Shown here piece after piece: positions 34,029 to 43,437 of a DNA stretch of 64,000 bases. Every line of letters begins with the position of its first letter. Position 1 is the stretch's first letter. Both the position numbers and the translations under genes were made by a program. Location of the stretch: positions 1,612,001-1,676,000 of the forward strand of contig NZ_JAGIOA010000001.1 in NCBI RefSeq assembly GCF_017876435.1. Reading direction: 5' to 3'. Source of the stretch: Microbacterium phyllosphaerae (GTDB lineage: Bacteria > Actinomycetota > Actinomycetes > Actinomycetales > Microbacteriaceae). The notes under the pieces were generated by a model. The model saw nothing but the letters and a program-made list of their open reading frames with translations. It was not told where the DNA came from and did not search any database.

Positions 34029-35033
34029 ATGGACGATCGCGCACCCGATGCGGTCGCTGGCAGAGTCGTCGTCGACTGCGGTGCGGTGCCCTCCGCCGAG
34101 CGGTTCGACATGTGGACGGATGCCGTGAACCGCAGTTTCGTGCCGTTGCGGGCCTGGTCGTCCGAACGGGCCGAGCGGTCGGGTTTCCAGGGCAAGCTCG
34201 TCGCACAGCCGGTCGGCCCGCTGTCGGTCTCGAGCGTCGCAGGATCAGCGGTGCGCGTGAGTCGCACGAGAGCGGAGATCGCCCGAGACGACCCTGGGCA
34301 CATCAAACTCGGCGTGCAGCTGCAGGGGCGCAGCCTGATCGGTCAGGACGGTCGCGAGGCGATCCTGATGCCCGGAGACTTCGCCGTCTACGACACGACG
34401 AGACCGTACGCGCTCGACTTCGACGGCCCGTTCCGGATGCTCGTGGTGATGTTCCCCCTCGAGACTCTGCGCATCGATCGGGCACGACTGCGCGCCCTCA
34501 CCGCTTCGCGGTTCTCCGGACGCGAAGGCGTCGGAGCGATCGCGTCGTCGATGCTGCGCGCCTATGACGCGACGCTCGAGAACGGCACACTGCAGAATCG
34601 GATGCCGTTGTCGGACGCGGTGCTCGACATGCTCACCGCCGCTCTGGGCGAGCGGCTCGAGCTGGAGCTGGACGGTGGCGAGGAGGTCGGACGCCGAGCC
34701 CTGCTCACCCGGATCGAGCTGTACATCGCGGAGCACCTCGGCGATGCCGAACTCACCGTCACGGAGATCGCGAGGGCCCACCACATCTCGGTGCGCTATC
34801 TGCAGAAGCTGTTCGAGGGCAAGAACGACACCGTCAGCGCGTGGATCCGGCATCGTCGGCTCGACGCCACGAGGCGCGATCTGAGCAACCCGACGCAGAG
34901 CGCCCAGCAGATCTCCTCCATCGGTGCGCGATGGGGCTTCACCGACGCGACCGCGTTCACCCGAGCGTTCCGCACCCGGTTCGGCATCACGCCCAGCGAA
35001 TACCGCGCGCAGACGCTCACGGTCGCGCACTGA
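34029..35033 (+). CDS. AraC family transcriptional regulator
   Basis: Regulator of 334 aa with an N-terminal cupin-like AraC-binding domain (about 25-200; HIKLGVQLQGRSLIGQDGRE and GDFAVYDTTRPYALDFD) and two C-terminal HTH motifs (TVTEIARAHHISVRYLQKLF and SIGARWGFTDATAFTRAF, ending FGITPSEYRA). It is a clear paralogue of the AraC protein at 60.6-61.6 kb. It precedes the GMC oxidoreductase gene on the same strand and probably activates it. GCGAGGAG provides a good ribosome site. Confidence 0.88.
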   Translation: MDDRAPDAVAGRVVVDCGAVPSAERFDMWTDAVNRSFVPLRAWSSERAERSGFQGKLVAQPVGPLSVSSVAGSAVRVSRTRAEIARDDPGHIKLGVQLQGRSLIGQDGREAILMPGDFAVYDTTRPYALDFDGPFRMLVVMFPLETLRIDRARLRALTASRFSGREGVGAIASSMLRAYDATLENGTLQNRMPLSDAVLDMLTAALGERLELELDGGEEVGRRALLTRIELYIAEHLGDAELTVTEIARAHHISVRYLQKLFEGKNDTVSAWIRHRRLDATRRDLSNPTQSAQQISSIGARWGFTDATAFTRAFRTRFGITPSEYRAQTLTVAH

Positions 35034-35143
35034 GTCCGGGGGCTGCTGCGGTCGCTGTGCCACGGATCCGTGCGCATCCGGCATATCGCTGTTCGTCGGT
35101 GGCCGGTCGCAAGCGCTCCGGAAGGGCGATCCTGATCTGAGAG

Positions 35144-35159
35144 CAGACGAAGACGTCTG
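35144..35159. promoter_or_regulatory. palindrome before GMC oxidoreductase
   Basis: CAGACG-N4-CGTCTG, perfect 6-bp arms, 22 bp before the start codon of the oxidoreductase and downstream of the AraC gene. Candidate regulator site only. Confidence 0.25.
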
Positions 35160-35180
35160 TCGTTCAGAGAGGAACGAGTG

Positions 35181-36713
35181 ATGACCGAGCTCACAGAAGT
35201 GGCCGACTACGTCGTGATCGGTGCGGGATCCGCAGGCAGTGCGATCGCACGCCGGCTCGTGGATGCGGGGCACAGCGTGCACGTGATCGAAGCCGGCTCC
35301 GTCGACAGCGATCCGAACATCCACTCGCCCCAGGGGTGGCCGGGGCTTCTCATGTCTCCGAACGACTGGGCCGTCATGACCACGCCGCAGGAACACCTCG
35401 ACGGACGGGTCCTGTACTGGCCGCGGGGGAAGACGCTCGGAGGGTCGAGCTCGTTGAACGGCATGATCTACATGCGCGGCGACCGCCGCGACTACGACGG
35501 CTGGGCTGCCCAGGGCGCGAGCGGCTGGTCGTGGGACGATGTGCTGCCGTACTTCCGCAAGTCCGAGGACCACGCCGACGGTGCGGACGACTTCCACGGA
35601 GCCGGTGGCCCGCTGCATGTCGAGCGGATCCCCGTCGACAGCCGGCATCCGCTCGCGGCGGCCTTCGTGGAGGCATCGGTGTCGAGCGGCATCCCGCGCA
35701 CCGAGGATTTCAATCGCGACAGCCTCGACGGGGCCGGCTTCAACCACACGACGACCAAGGACGGCAAGCGCGCATCGGCCTGGCAGTCCTTCGTGGCGCC
35801 GATCCTCGGGCACGAGGCGCTGGCGGTGACCACGAACGCGCTGGTCGACCGGATCGTCGTCGACGCGGGACGGGCCGTCGGTGTCGAATACGAGGTCGAC
35901 GGAGTCCGCCACCTGGCGACGGCACGGCGCGAGATCGTGCTGTCAGGTGGCGCGATCGGCTCACCCGCTGTGCTGCTGCGTTCGGGGATCGGACCCCGAG
36001 GCGATCTCGAGCAGCTGGGCATCGAGGTCGTCGCCGACGTGCCCGGGGTCGGGGAGAACCTGCACGACCACCTGCTGGTCAGCGTGCTGTACGAGGCCCT
36101 CGACCCGGTGGCCCCGCCGCAGTGGAACCTGCTCGAGAGCCAGCTGTACGCGCGTTCCCGCATCGTGAGCGACTCCGATGCACCCGACCTCCAGCCGCTC
36201 TTCATCCATGTGCCGTATCCGACGGATGGGGGAGCGGCACCCGAGCAGGGCTACACGATCACGGCGGGGATCGTCCGGCCGCACTCGCGCGGCAGCGTCC
36301 GTCTGTCATCGGCCGAGCCGTCGGTGGCGCCCCTCGTCGATCCGCAGGTGTTCGCCGATGAGCGTGATCTCGAGGCGATGGTCGACGCGATCGAACTCGT
36401 CAGGGAGATCGGCGGTCGCGACGAGTTCGCGCCCTTCCGCGCGTCCGAGTTCGCGCCCGGAGAGAGTGTCACAACCCGTGACGAGCTGCGCGATTTCGCC
36501 CGCCGGACCGTCGGCACGTACCACCACCAGGTCGGCACGTGCCGTATGGGCACCGACGAGCTCGCGGTGGTCGACCCGCAGCTGCGGGTCAGGGGCATCG
36601 CAGGCCTCCGGGTCGCGGATGCCTCGGTGATGCCGTTCGTGCCCAGCGCCAACACCAACGCGCCCTCGATCATGATCGGCGAGCGCGCGGCTGATCTGCT
36701 GCTGGCCGAGTAG
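35181..36713 (+). CDS. GMC family FAD oxidoreductase (choline dehydrogenase-like)
   Basis: Glucose-methanol-choline oxidoreductase of 510 aa, oxidising a primary alcohol to aldehyde. Seen: DYVVIGAGSAGSAIARRLVD for FAD binding, RGKTLGGSSSLNGMIYMRG (GMC signature 1), IVLSGGAIGSPAVLLRSGIG (signature 2), and the active-site His in GTYHHQVGTCRMG with Asn in PSANTNAPSIMIGERAA. Sequence resembles choline and aromatic alcohol dehydrogenases; no betaine genes are nearby, so an aromatic or polyethylene-type alcohol is equally possible. Two in-frame starts adjoin; the ATG at 35181 has GAGAGG eight nt upstream. Confidence 0.85.
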   Translation: MTELTEVADYVVIGAGSAGSAIARRLVDAGHSVHVIEAGSVDSDPNIHSPQGWPGLLMSPNDWAVMTTPQEHLDGRVLYWPRGKTLGGSSSLNGMIYMRGDRRDYDGWAAQGASGWSWDDVLPYFRKSEDHADGADDFHGAGGPLHVERIPVDSRHPLAAAFVEASVSSGIPRTEDFNRDSLDGAGFNHTTTKDGKRASAWQSFVAPILGHEALAVTTNALVDRIVVDAGRAVGVEYEVDGVRHLATARREIVLSGGAIGSPAVLLRSGIGPRGDLEQLGIEVVADVPGVGENLHDHLLVSVLYEALDPVAPPQWNLLESQLYARSRIVSDSDAPDLQPLFIHVPYPTDGGAAPEQGYTITAGIVRPHSRGSVRLSSAEPSVAPLVDPQVFADERDLEAMVDAIELVREIGGRDEFAPFRASEFAPGESVTTRDELRDFARRTVGTYHHQVGTCRMGTDELAVVDPQLRVRGIAGLRVADASVMPFVPSANTNAPSIMIGERAADLLLAE

Positions 36714-36742
36714 GCCGGTCGTCGTCGCTCACTCGGCGGCGT

Positions 36743-37510
36743 TCAGTCATCCGCGGGGGCGACGCGCGGCGGCCATGACGTCGCGCCGAGCTCCCGTGAG
36801 ATGTTGCGCGCGGTCTCGCGGAGCGCGTTGAGCACGGCGTCGGAGGCCGGTGCGTGCGAGGTCGGCATCACGACCGCGACCGCCGCGACGATGTCGTTCG
36901 AGGCATCGGCGACGGGGGCGGCGATCGAGGACTCGCCGAGCACCGCCTCATCGGTCTCCGAGGCGCTGCCGCGTTCGGCGATGGCGGGCAGCTCGAGGGT
37001 CAGCCGTGCGATGTCGGTGATCGTGTCGCCCGTGAGGCTGCGCAGCGGACGCTCGAAGACCGTGCGCTGGAAGCCGAGGTCGTGGGCGAGGAGCACCTTG
37101 CCCATCGCCGAGGCATGCGCGGGGATCGCGACGCCGGTCTCGAGCATCTGCTGGCTGTCGTCCGGGCGCAGGTCGTGGTGGATGACCAGCACCTCGTGGA
37201 AGTGCGGGGCCCCGAGGCGCACCGGCAGGTTCGTCCGGCGGGCGAGCTCCTGCGTCCAGCGCATGGCGCGCGCCCTGACGTCCAAGGTGTCGAGGTACAC
37301 GTTGCTGAGCCGCAGCAGCGTCGGCCCGAGCATGTAGCGCTGCCCGCCGCGCTCTTTCGCGACCAGTCCGTGCTCGCGCAGCGACTTGACGATCCCGTGC
37401 ACGGTCGAGGGGGGAAGACCCAGGGCGAGGGAGAGATCGGTGATGCCGAGGTGGCGCGCGCCCTGCAGCAGCTCGAGCACCTTGGCGGCGCGATCGATGG
37501 CCTGGATCAC
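36743..37510 (-). CDS. IclR family regulator of the dihydroxyacetone kinase operon
   Basis: Regulator of 255 aa: winged helix at about 5-65 (LGITDLSLALGLPPSTVHGI) and IclR effector domain at about 80-250 (GVAIPAHASAMGKVLLAHDL). The GTG start at 37508-37510 has GGAGG six nt upstream and gives the normal family length. It is divergent from dhaK, and a perfect IclR-type palindrome overlaps the dhaK -10 box, so it most likely represses dhaKLM. Long frames extending through dhaK on this strand are artefacts. Confidence 0.87.
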   Translation of the reverse strand: MIQAIDRAAKVLELLQGARHLGITDLSLALGLPPSTVHGIVKSLREHGLVAKERGGQRYMLGPTLLRLSNVYLDTLDVRARAMRWTQELARRTNLPVRLGAPHFHEVLVIHHDLRPDDSQQMLETGVAIPAHASAMGKVLLAHDLGFQRTVFERPLRSLTGDTITDIARLTLELPAIAERGSASETDEAVLGESSIAAPVADASNDIVAAVAVVMPTSHAPASDAVLNALRETARNISRELGATSWPPRVAPADD

Positions 37511-37572
37511 AGTGGCCTCCTCCTCCGGTTCGTCGTCGAGCCGGGCGGTCGCGTCGGTCGTCTGAGTGGACC

Positions 37573-37636
37573 TTGACAACTCGACTGCGCCCGAGCATAT
37601 TCGACATTGACGAATAACTTTCCAATATTGCGAAAG
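37573..37636 (+). promoter_or_regulatory. dhaK promoter with two overlapping palindromes
   Basis: A consensus -35 TTGACA (37573-37578) is 17 bp from -10 CATATT (37596-37601). The palindrome TATTCG-N7-CGAATA (37598-37616) overlaps the -10 and start site; a second one with CTTTC and GAAAG arms around CAATATTG spans 37618-37636. The first has the same 6-7-6 geometry as the IclR sites at 6444-6482, pointing to repression. Confidence 0.7.
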
Positions 37637-37669
37637 ATCGCCACCGCAGAGATCAAGGGAGATCGAACG

Positions 37670-38658
<989 letters not shown>

Positions 38659-38662
<4 letters not shown>

Positions 38663-39303
38663 TGGCGAGCGTCGACACCGCAGCACTGGTCGACTGGATC
38701 CACCGATTCCGCGACGCCGTCACCGCCAAGCGGGACTGGCTGACAGAGCTCGACTCAGCGATCGGTGACGCCGATCACGGGGCGAACATGGCTCGGGGGA
38801 TGGATGCGGTCGTGGCGAAGCTCGAGGCGGGCACGCCGGCCACCGTCGACGAACTGCTCAAGGGCGTCGGCATGACGCTCGTGAGCTCGGTCGGAGGCGC
38901 GAGCGGTCCGCTGTACGGCACGTTGTTCCTGCGCATGGGGATGGCCGCCGGGCCCGTGACCGAGCTCGACGCGACGGCGCTCGCAGCCTCGCTGCGGGCG
39001 GGGCTCGACGGCATCGTCGCTCGGGGCAAGGCCGAAGCGGGGGACAAGACCATGTTCGACGCGATGGCGCCGGCGGTCGACGCGCTCGACGCGGCCGTCG
39101 CCCGCGGAGCGGATCTCGCGGCGGCGACCGTGGCCGCCGCCCAGGCTGCGGCTGTCGGTCGAGATGCGACCCTGCCGCTCGTCGCCCGCAAGGGACGCGC
39201 GAGCTATCTGGGTGAACGCAGCGCCGGTCATCTCGATCCAGGATCGGCATCCACGACCCTTCTCTTCGAGACCCTCGCGCAGGCGACGGCGGAATCGTCC
39301 TGA
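38659..39303 (+). CDS. dhaL: dihydroxyacetone kinase, DhaL (nucleotide-binding) subunit
   Basis: ADP-carrying subunit of 214 aa; the bound ADP is rephosphorylated by DhaM and passes its phosphate to dihydroxyacetone on Dha[21 protein letters not shown] holds the Mg/ADP aspartates, [20 protein letters not shown] follows, and the C-terminal [17 protein letters not shown] is typical. Starts with two ATGs overlapping the dhaK stop. Confidence 0.95.
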
Positions 39304-41795
39304 TGATCGGCATCGTCGCCGTCTCCCACAGTGCACGGCTCGGGGAGGCGGCGCTGGAGCTTGCCCTGCAGATGGTGCAGGGCGACGGGATGCGCGTGCG
39401 TGTGGCCGCCGGCGCGGGCGTTGAGCCCGACGGCACACCGATCCTCGGGACCGATGCGGTCGCGGTCGCGGCCGCGATCGACGAACTCGCGGCGGAGTGC
39501 GACGGCGTGCTGGTGCTGATGGACCTGGGGTCGGCCGTGCTGAGTGCGGAGCTCGCTCTCGAGCTCCGGATGAGTGATGTGCCCGTGCGTCTGGCTCCGG
39601 CACCGTTCGTCGAAGGTCTGCTCGCGGCGGTCGTGTCGGCGGCGGCGGGCGGTTCGCTCGAGGTCGTCGCCCAGGAGGCGTCGGCCGCCCTCGGAGCGAA
39701 GACCGGGCAGTTGGCGGACGCGGACGAGGGCGGTCAGGCCGACAGCGGTCCGGTCGCCGATGCGAGGTCCCTCGACGAGGGCTCGTCTCTCCGGTCGGAT
39801 GCCGTCGTACGCACGGTGACCGTGCGGAATCCGCTCGGCATCCACGCTCGTCCGGCCGCTCTCATCGCCGAGACCTCGGTGGGCGCCGACGTGCGACTCC
39901 GGAAGCTGCCGGACGGACCCGATGCCGCAGCCGTGAGCCTCTCCCGAATGCTGATCCTCGGCGCTCGCCACGGCGACGAGATCGAGCTGTCCGCGACCGG
40001 GGCCGACGCGGAGGGCGTCGTCGCGCGCCTCGTCGCTCTCTTCGCCGACGGCTTCGGTGAGGGGACCGAGGCTGCGGGCACTCCCGTGGCAGCAGCGACG
40101 CGGTCCCTCGAGACCCAGACGCAGGCTCGCTCACCCGTGGCGGCGGGAACCGTGCTGCGCGGGCGGGGAGTGAGCGGTGGACGCATCGCCGCACCGGTCG
40201 TGCTCCTCGCCGCTCCACTCGAGGAGCCGGATGCGACCGCGGTCGTCGCGCCCGATGCTCGGGAGAGCGAGGTGTCCGCGATCGAGTGGGCCGCGGTGGC
40301 GGTCGCCGATCAGCTGCGTGCTCGCACCTCGTCGGCGACGGGGGAGGCGCGCGCGATCCTCGATGCCTCGCGGCTGCTCGCATCCGATCCTGAGCTCGTC
40401 GCCGAGGCGTCCGCACTCGTGCGGACGCGCGGACGCACGGCGGCCCGCGCGGTGTGGGAGACCGCGGTGACGCATGAGAAGGGACTGGCGGCGCTCGGGG
40501 GACGAGCCGCAGAGCGCGCCGCCGACATCCGCGACGTCCGCGATCGCATCATCGCCGAGATCCTCGAGGTCGACATGCCCGGGGTCCCCGAGCGCGATGA
40601 ACCCTTCGTGCTCGTCGCTGCCGACCTCGCTCCGGCGGACACCGCTGCTCTCGACGGCGGCAACTGCGTCGGTCTCGTGACGGAGCAGGGCGGGCCCACG
40701 TCGCACACCGCGATCATCGCCCGGTCTCTCGGCATCCCGGCGGTGGTCGGCCTCGCCGGTGCGACCGGGATCGCCGCCGGTGCGACCGTGCTCGTCGACG
40801 GCGACAGGGGAACGGTCGAGGTCGAGCCTGCCGCATCTCGGATTCAGGCGGCCGAATCCGCGTCGGTGCTCGTGCCGTTCGACGGTGAGGGTGTTCTCTC
40901 CGACGGGCGGCGCATCCACCTGCTGGCCAACGTCGGGGGCGCTGCCGACGCAGCCACCGCTGCAGCCGCGAGCGCGGAGGGGGTGGGGCTCTTCCGCACC
41001 GAATTCTGCTTCCTCGATCGAGTCGACGCCCCATCGGTCGACGAGCAGGTCGAGGCGTATCGAGGCGTCCTCGCGGCGTTCCCGGGACGGAGGGTCGTCG
41101 TGCGCACGCTCGACGCGGGCAGCGACAAGCCCCTGCCGTTCGCGAACGCGGATCACGAGGACAATCCCGCTCTGGGGGTTCGCGGCCTGCGCATCGCACG
41201 ACGGTCGCCCACGCTGCTCGACGATCAGCTGCGCGCGCTCGCGCTGGCCGCAGACGCGGAGTCGGCGCTCGTCGAGGTCATGGCGCCGATGGTGGCCACG
41301 GTCGACGAGGCGAGGGACTTCACCGAAAGAGCCCGAGCGGCCGGCCTCCTGACGGTCGGCGTCATGATCGAGACTCCTTCGGCGGCGCTGCTGGCGTCCG
41401 AGATGCTGGAGGTCGTCGACTTCGTCAGCATCGGCACCAACGATCTCGCGCAGTACACGCTGGCCGCCGATCGTCTGCTGGGGGAACTCGGCGATCTGAA
41501 CGATCCGTGGCAGCCCGCGGTTCTGCGACTGATCGGAGCCGCGGGGGCCGCCGGGCGCAGATGGGAGCTTCCGGTCGGCGTGTGCGGCGAGGCCGCCGCC
41601 GATCCGACCCTCGCACCCGTGCTCGTCGGACTCGGGGTCACCTCGCTGTCGATGACGCCACGTGCGCTGGGTCGGGTGGCGGCGGCGCTCGGAGCGGTCA
41701 CGGAGGCCCAGTGTCTTTCGGCGGCGGAGGCCGTGCTGACGTCGGCGACCGCGGTGGATGCTCGGGCGGCCGCCTCCGCAGTGCTCGGATTCTGA
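39303..41795 (+). CDS. dhaM: DhaM-HPr-enzyme I fusion, phosphotransferase subunit of dihydroxyacetone kinase
   Basis: Multiphosphoryl-transfer protein of 830 aa. Residues 1-130 are the DhaM EIIA-mannose-type domain with active His9 (AVSHSARLG); 165-250 is HPr with His181 (NPLGIHARPAAL); about 280-830 is a full enzyme I with His468 (EQGGPTSHTAIIAR), the TIM-barrel elements EGVGLFRTEFCFLDR, TLDAGSDKPLPF, GVMIETPSAALLASE and SIGTNDLAQYTLAADR, and the active Cys in VGVCGEAAADP. E. coli DhaM stops after a shortened enzyme I piece; here the PEP-binding part is complete, so the protein could charge itself from PEP. Its ATG overlaps the dhaL stop. Confidence 0.93.
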   Translation: MIGIVAVSHSARLGEAALELALQMVQGDGMRVRVAAGAGVEPDGTPILGTDAVAVAAAIDELAAECDGVLVLMDLGSAVLSAELALELRMSDVPVRLAPAPFVEGLLAAVVSAAAGGSLEVVAQEASAALGAKTGQLADADEGGQADSGPVADARSLDEGSSLRSDAVVRTVTVRNPLGIHARPAALIAETSVGADVRLRKLPDGPDAAAVSLSRMLILGARHGDEIELSATGADAEGVVARLVALFADGFGEGTEAAGTPVAAATRSLETQTQARSPVAAGTVLRGRGVSGGRIAAPVVLLAAPLEEPDATAVVAPDARESEVSAIEWAAVAVADQLRARTSSATGEARAILDASRLLASDPELVAEASALVRTRGRTAARAVWETAVTHEKGLAALGGRAAERAADIRDVRDRIIAEILEVDMPGVPERDEPFVLVAADLAPADTAALDGGNCVGLVTEQGGPTSHTAIIARSLGIPAVVGLAGATGIAAGATVLVDGDRGTVEVEPAASRIQAAESASVLVPFDGEGVLSDGRRIHLLANVGGAADAATAAAASAEGVGLFRTEFCFLDRVDAPSVDEQVEAYRGVLAAFPGRRVVVRTLDAGSDKPLPFANADHEDNPALGVRGLRIARRSPTLLDDQLRALALAADAESALVEVMAPMVATVDEARDFTERARAAGLLTVGVMIETPSAALLASEMLEVVDFVSIGTNDLAQYTLAADRLLGELGDLNDPWQPAVLRLIGAAGAAGRRWELPVGVCGEAAADPTLAPVLVGLGVTSLSMTPRALGRVAAALGAVTEAQCLSAAEAVLTSATAVDARAAASAVLGF

Positions 41796-41796
41796 A

Positions 41797-41838
41797 AGGT
41801 GAGCGGGCCGGTCGCCTGAACGACCGGCCCGCTCACCT
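41797..41838. terminator. strong 18-bp hairpin, bidirectional terminator
   Basis: A perfect 18-bp stem (41797-41814 with 41821-41838) and a 6-nt loop, two nt after the dhaM stop and before the convergent transporter end. Stem contains GAGCGGGCCGGTCG. No T-tract. Confidence 0.8.
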
Positions 41839-41855
41839 GCTCTCGTCCAGCGCGC

Positions 41856-43175
41856 TCAGGCGTGCAGGTCGACGCCCTTCGTCTCCTTGACCATCGACAC
41901 TCCGATGAGCGAGATGATCGCCGCGAGGGCGATGTAGACGCCGATGGTCCAGGCCGCCTGGAACTGATTCATGAGCGATTCGGCGATCATCGGTGCGAAC
42001 GCCCCACCGAGGATGGCACCGAGTGCATACCCGATCGAGACCCCCGAGTAGCGGACATTGGCCGGGAACATCTCGGCGTAGAGGGCCGCCTGCGGCCCGT
42101 AGGAGAGACCGAGTGCGAACGTCATCACGAACAGGGCGACGAAGTACCAGAGGATGTTCGCGGTGTCGATCAGGAACCACATCGGCACCGCCCAGAGGGC
42201 GAGCGCGATGTACCCGATCTGGAACGTGCGGACGCGCCCGAGTCGATCAGACAGGTGACCGCCCCAGAGCGTGAAGATGAGCCACCCGAAGGATGCGAGC
42301 GTCGTCGCCAGGAGCACGGGCGGACGTTCCATGCCGAGGGTGGTGACCGCATACGTCGCGAAGAACGCGATGAGCAGGTAGCCGGCGGCGTTGTTGCCGA
42401 TGAAGATGAGCGCGGTGAGCACGACCTGCTTGGTGTTCTTGCGGAACAGGCGGCCCAGCGGTGCCGAGGCCTCCTGACGGCGACGTCGGAGATCCTCGAA
42501 GACCGGGCTCTCGTCGACTGCACGCCTGATGACGTAGCCGACGGCGATCAGCACGATCGACAGCAGGAACGGGATCCGCCAGCCCCAGGCGAGGAACGCC
42601 TCGGGTGACATCGAACTCGTCAGCACCCAGAGAGTGGCGGTGGCGAGGATCATGCCGATCGGAACGCCGATCTGCGGGAAGGCGCCGAAGAGCCCGCGTC
42701 GGTTCGTCGGCGCGTGCTCGACGGCCATCAGCGCCGCCCCACCCCACTCGCCGCCGGCCGAGAATCCCTGGAGGATGCGGAGCACGATGAGCAGGATCGG
42801 CGCGGCGACCCCGATCGCCGCGTACGTCGGGAGCACGCCGATCAGTGAGGTGGAGAGACCCATCATCACGAGGGTGAACACCAGCATCTTCTTGCGGCCC
42901 AGTTTGTCGCCGAGGTGTCCGGCGACGATGGCCCCGAGGGGACGGAAGAGGAAGGAGATTCCGATGGTCGCGAAGGACAGCACCTGCGCGAACCCCTTGT
43001 TCTCTTCGGCGATCGGCGCGAGGAACAGTGGGGCGAGCACGAGGCCGGCGGCCTGCGCGTAGATGAAGAAGTCGTACCACTCGATCGACGTGCCGACGAG
43101 GGTGCTGGCGAGGACTCGACGTTCCTCGGCGGGCATGCGCCCGGTCGAGCTGCGTGCGGAGACTGCTGACGTCAT
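41856..43175 (-). CDS. MFS transporter, MHS family, probable phenylacetate carrier
   Basis: Proton symporter of 439 aa with about 12 membrane segments and the MHS hallmark GTSIEWYDFFIYAQAAGLVL, GDKLGRKKMLVFTLVMMGLS and RILQGFSAGGEWGGAALMA. It is paralogous to the 4.2-kb transporter. A PaaR-type operator overlaps its start site, so I infer that it imports phenylacetate or a close relative; the family alone would not tell. The ATG (43173-43175) has GGAG seven nt upstream. Confidence 0.85.
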   Translation of the reverse strand: MTSAVSARSSTGRMPAEERRVLASTLVGTSIEWYDFFIYAQAAGLVLAPLFLAPIAEENKGFAQVLSFATIGISFLFRPLGAIVAGHLGDKLGRKKMLVFTLVMMGLSTSLIGVLPTYAAIGVAAPILLIVLRILQGFSAGGEWGGAALMAVEHAPTNRRGLFGAFPQIGVPIGMILATATLWVLTSSMSPEAFLAWGWRIPFLLSIVLIAVGYVIRRAVDESPVFEDLRRRRQEASAPLGRLFRKNTKQVVLTALIFIGNNAAGYLLIAFFATYAVTTLGMERPPVLLATTLASFGWLIFTLWGGHLSDRLGRVRTFQIGYIALALWAVPMWFLIDTANILWYFVALFVMTFALGLSYGPQAALYAEMFPANVRYSGVSIGYALGAILGGAFAPMIAESLMNQFQAAWTIGVYIALAAIISLIGVSMVKETKGVDLHA

Positions 43176-43228
43176 GCGAACTCCATTGTTCTGCGGTGGG
43201 GAAGAGCGACAGTGAGTCGCCGGGGCAC

Positions 43229-43285
43229 TTACCGAATGATCGGTCAGTAAAGTGCGAGCGTAGCGCACATGGACACCCAGCCCAA
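43229..43285 (-). promoter_or_regulatory. transporter promoter with PaaR-type operator
   Basis: Minus-strand boxes TTGGGC (43280-43285) and TACGCT (43257-43262) are 17 bp apart. A 22-bp imperfect palindrome (43229-43250; TTACCGA...TCAGTAA, core GATCGGTC) lies at the predicted start site. It matches the paaA and paaJ/paaR sites at 19 and 17 of 22 positions. Confidence 0.65.
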
Positions 43286-43437
43286 GGGTCGGACTCGATG
43301 CATGCTCCTGATGGCATGTGATTCTTCACATTCTGATACCGACATGACTCCATCTCTGGGCGGGCGAGCACCGCACCCATATGCTCGCCGCAGGGGCATC
43401 GGATCTCGATGTGAAAGCGGAAATCGGAGGGTGTGTC

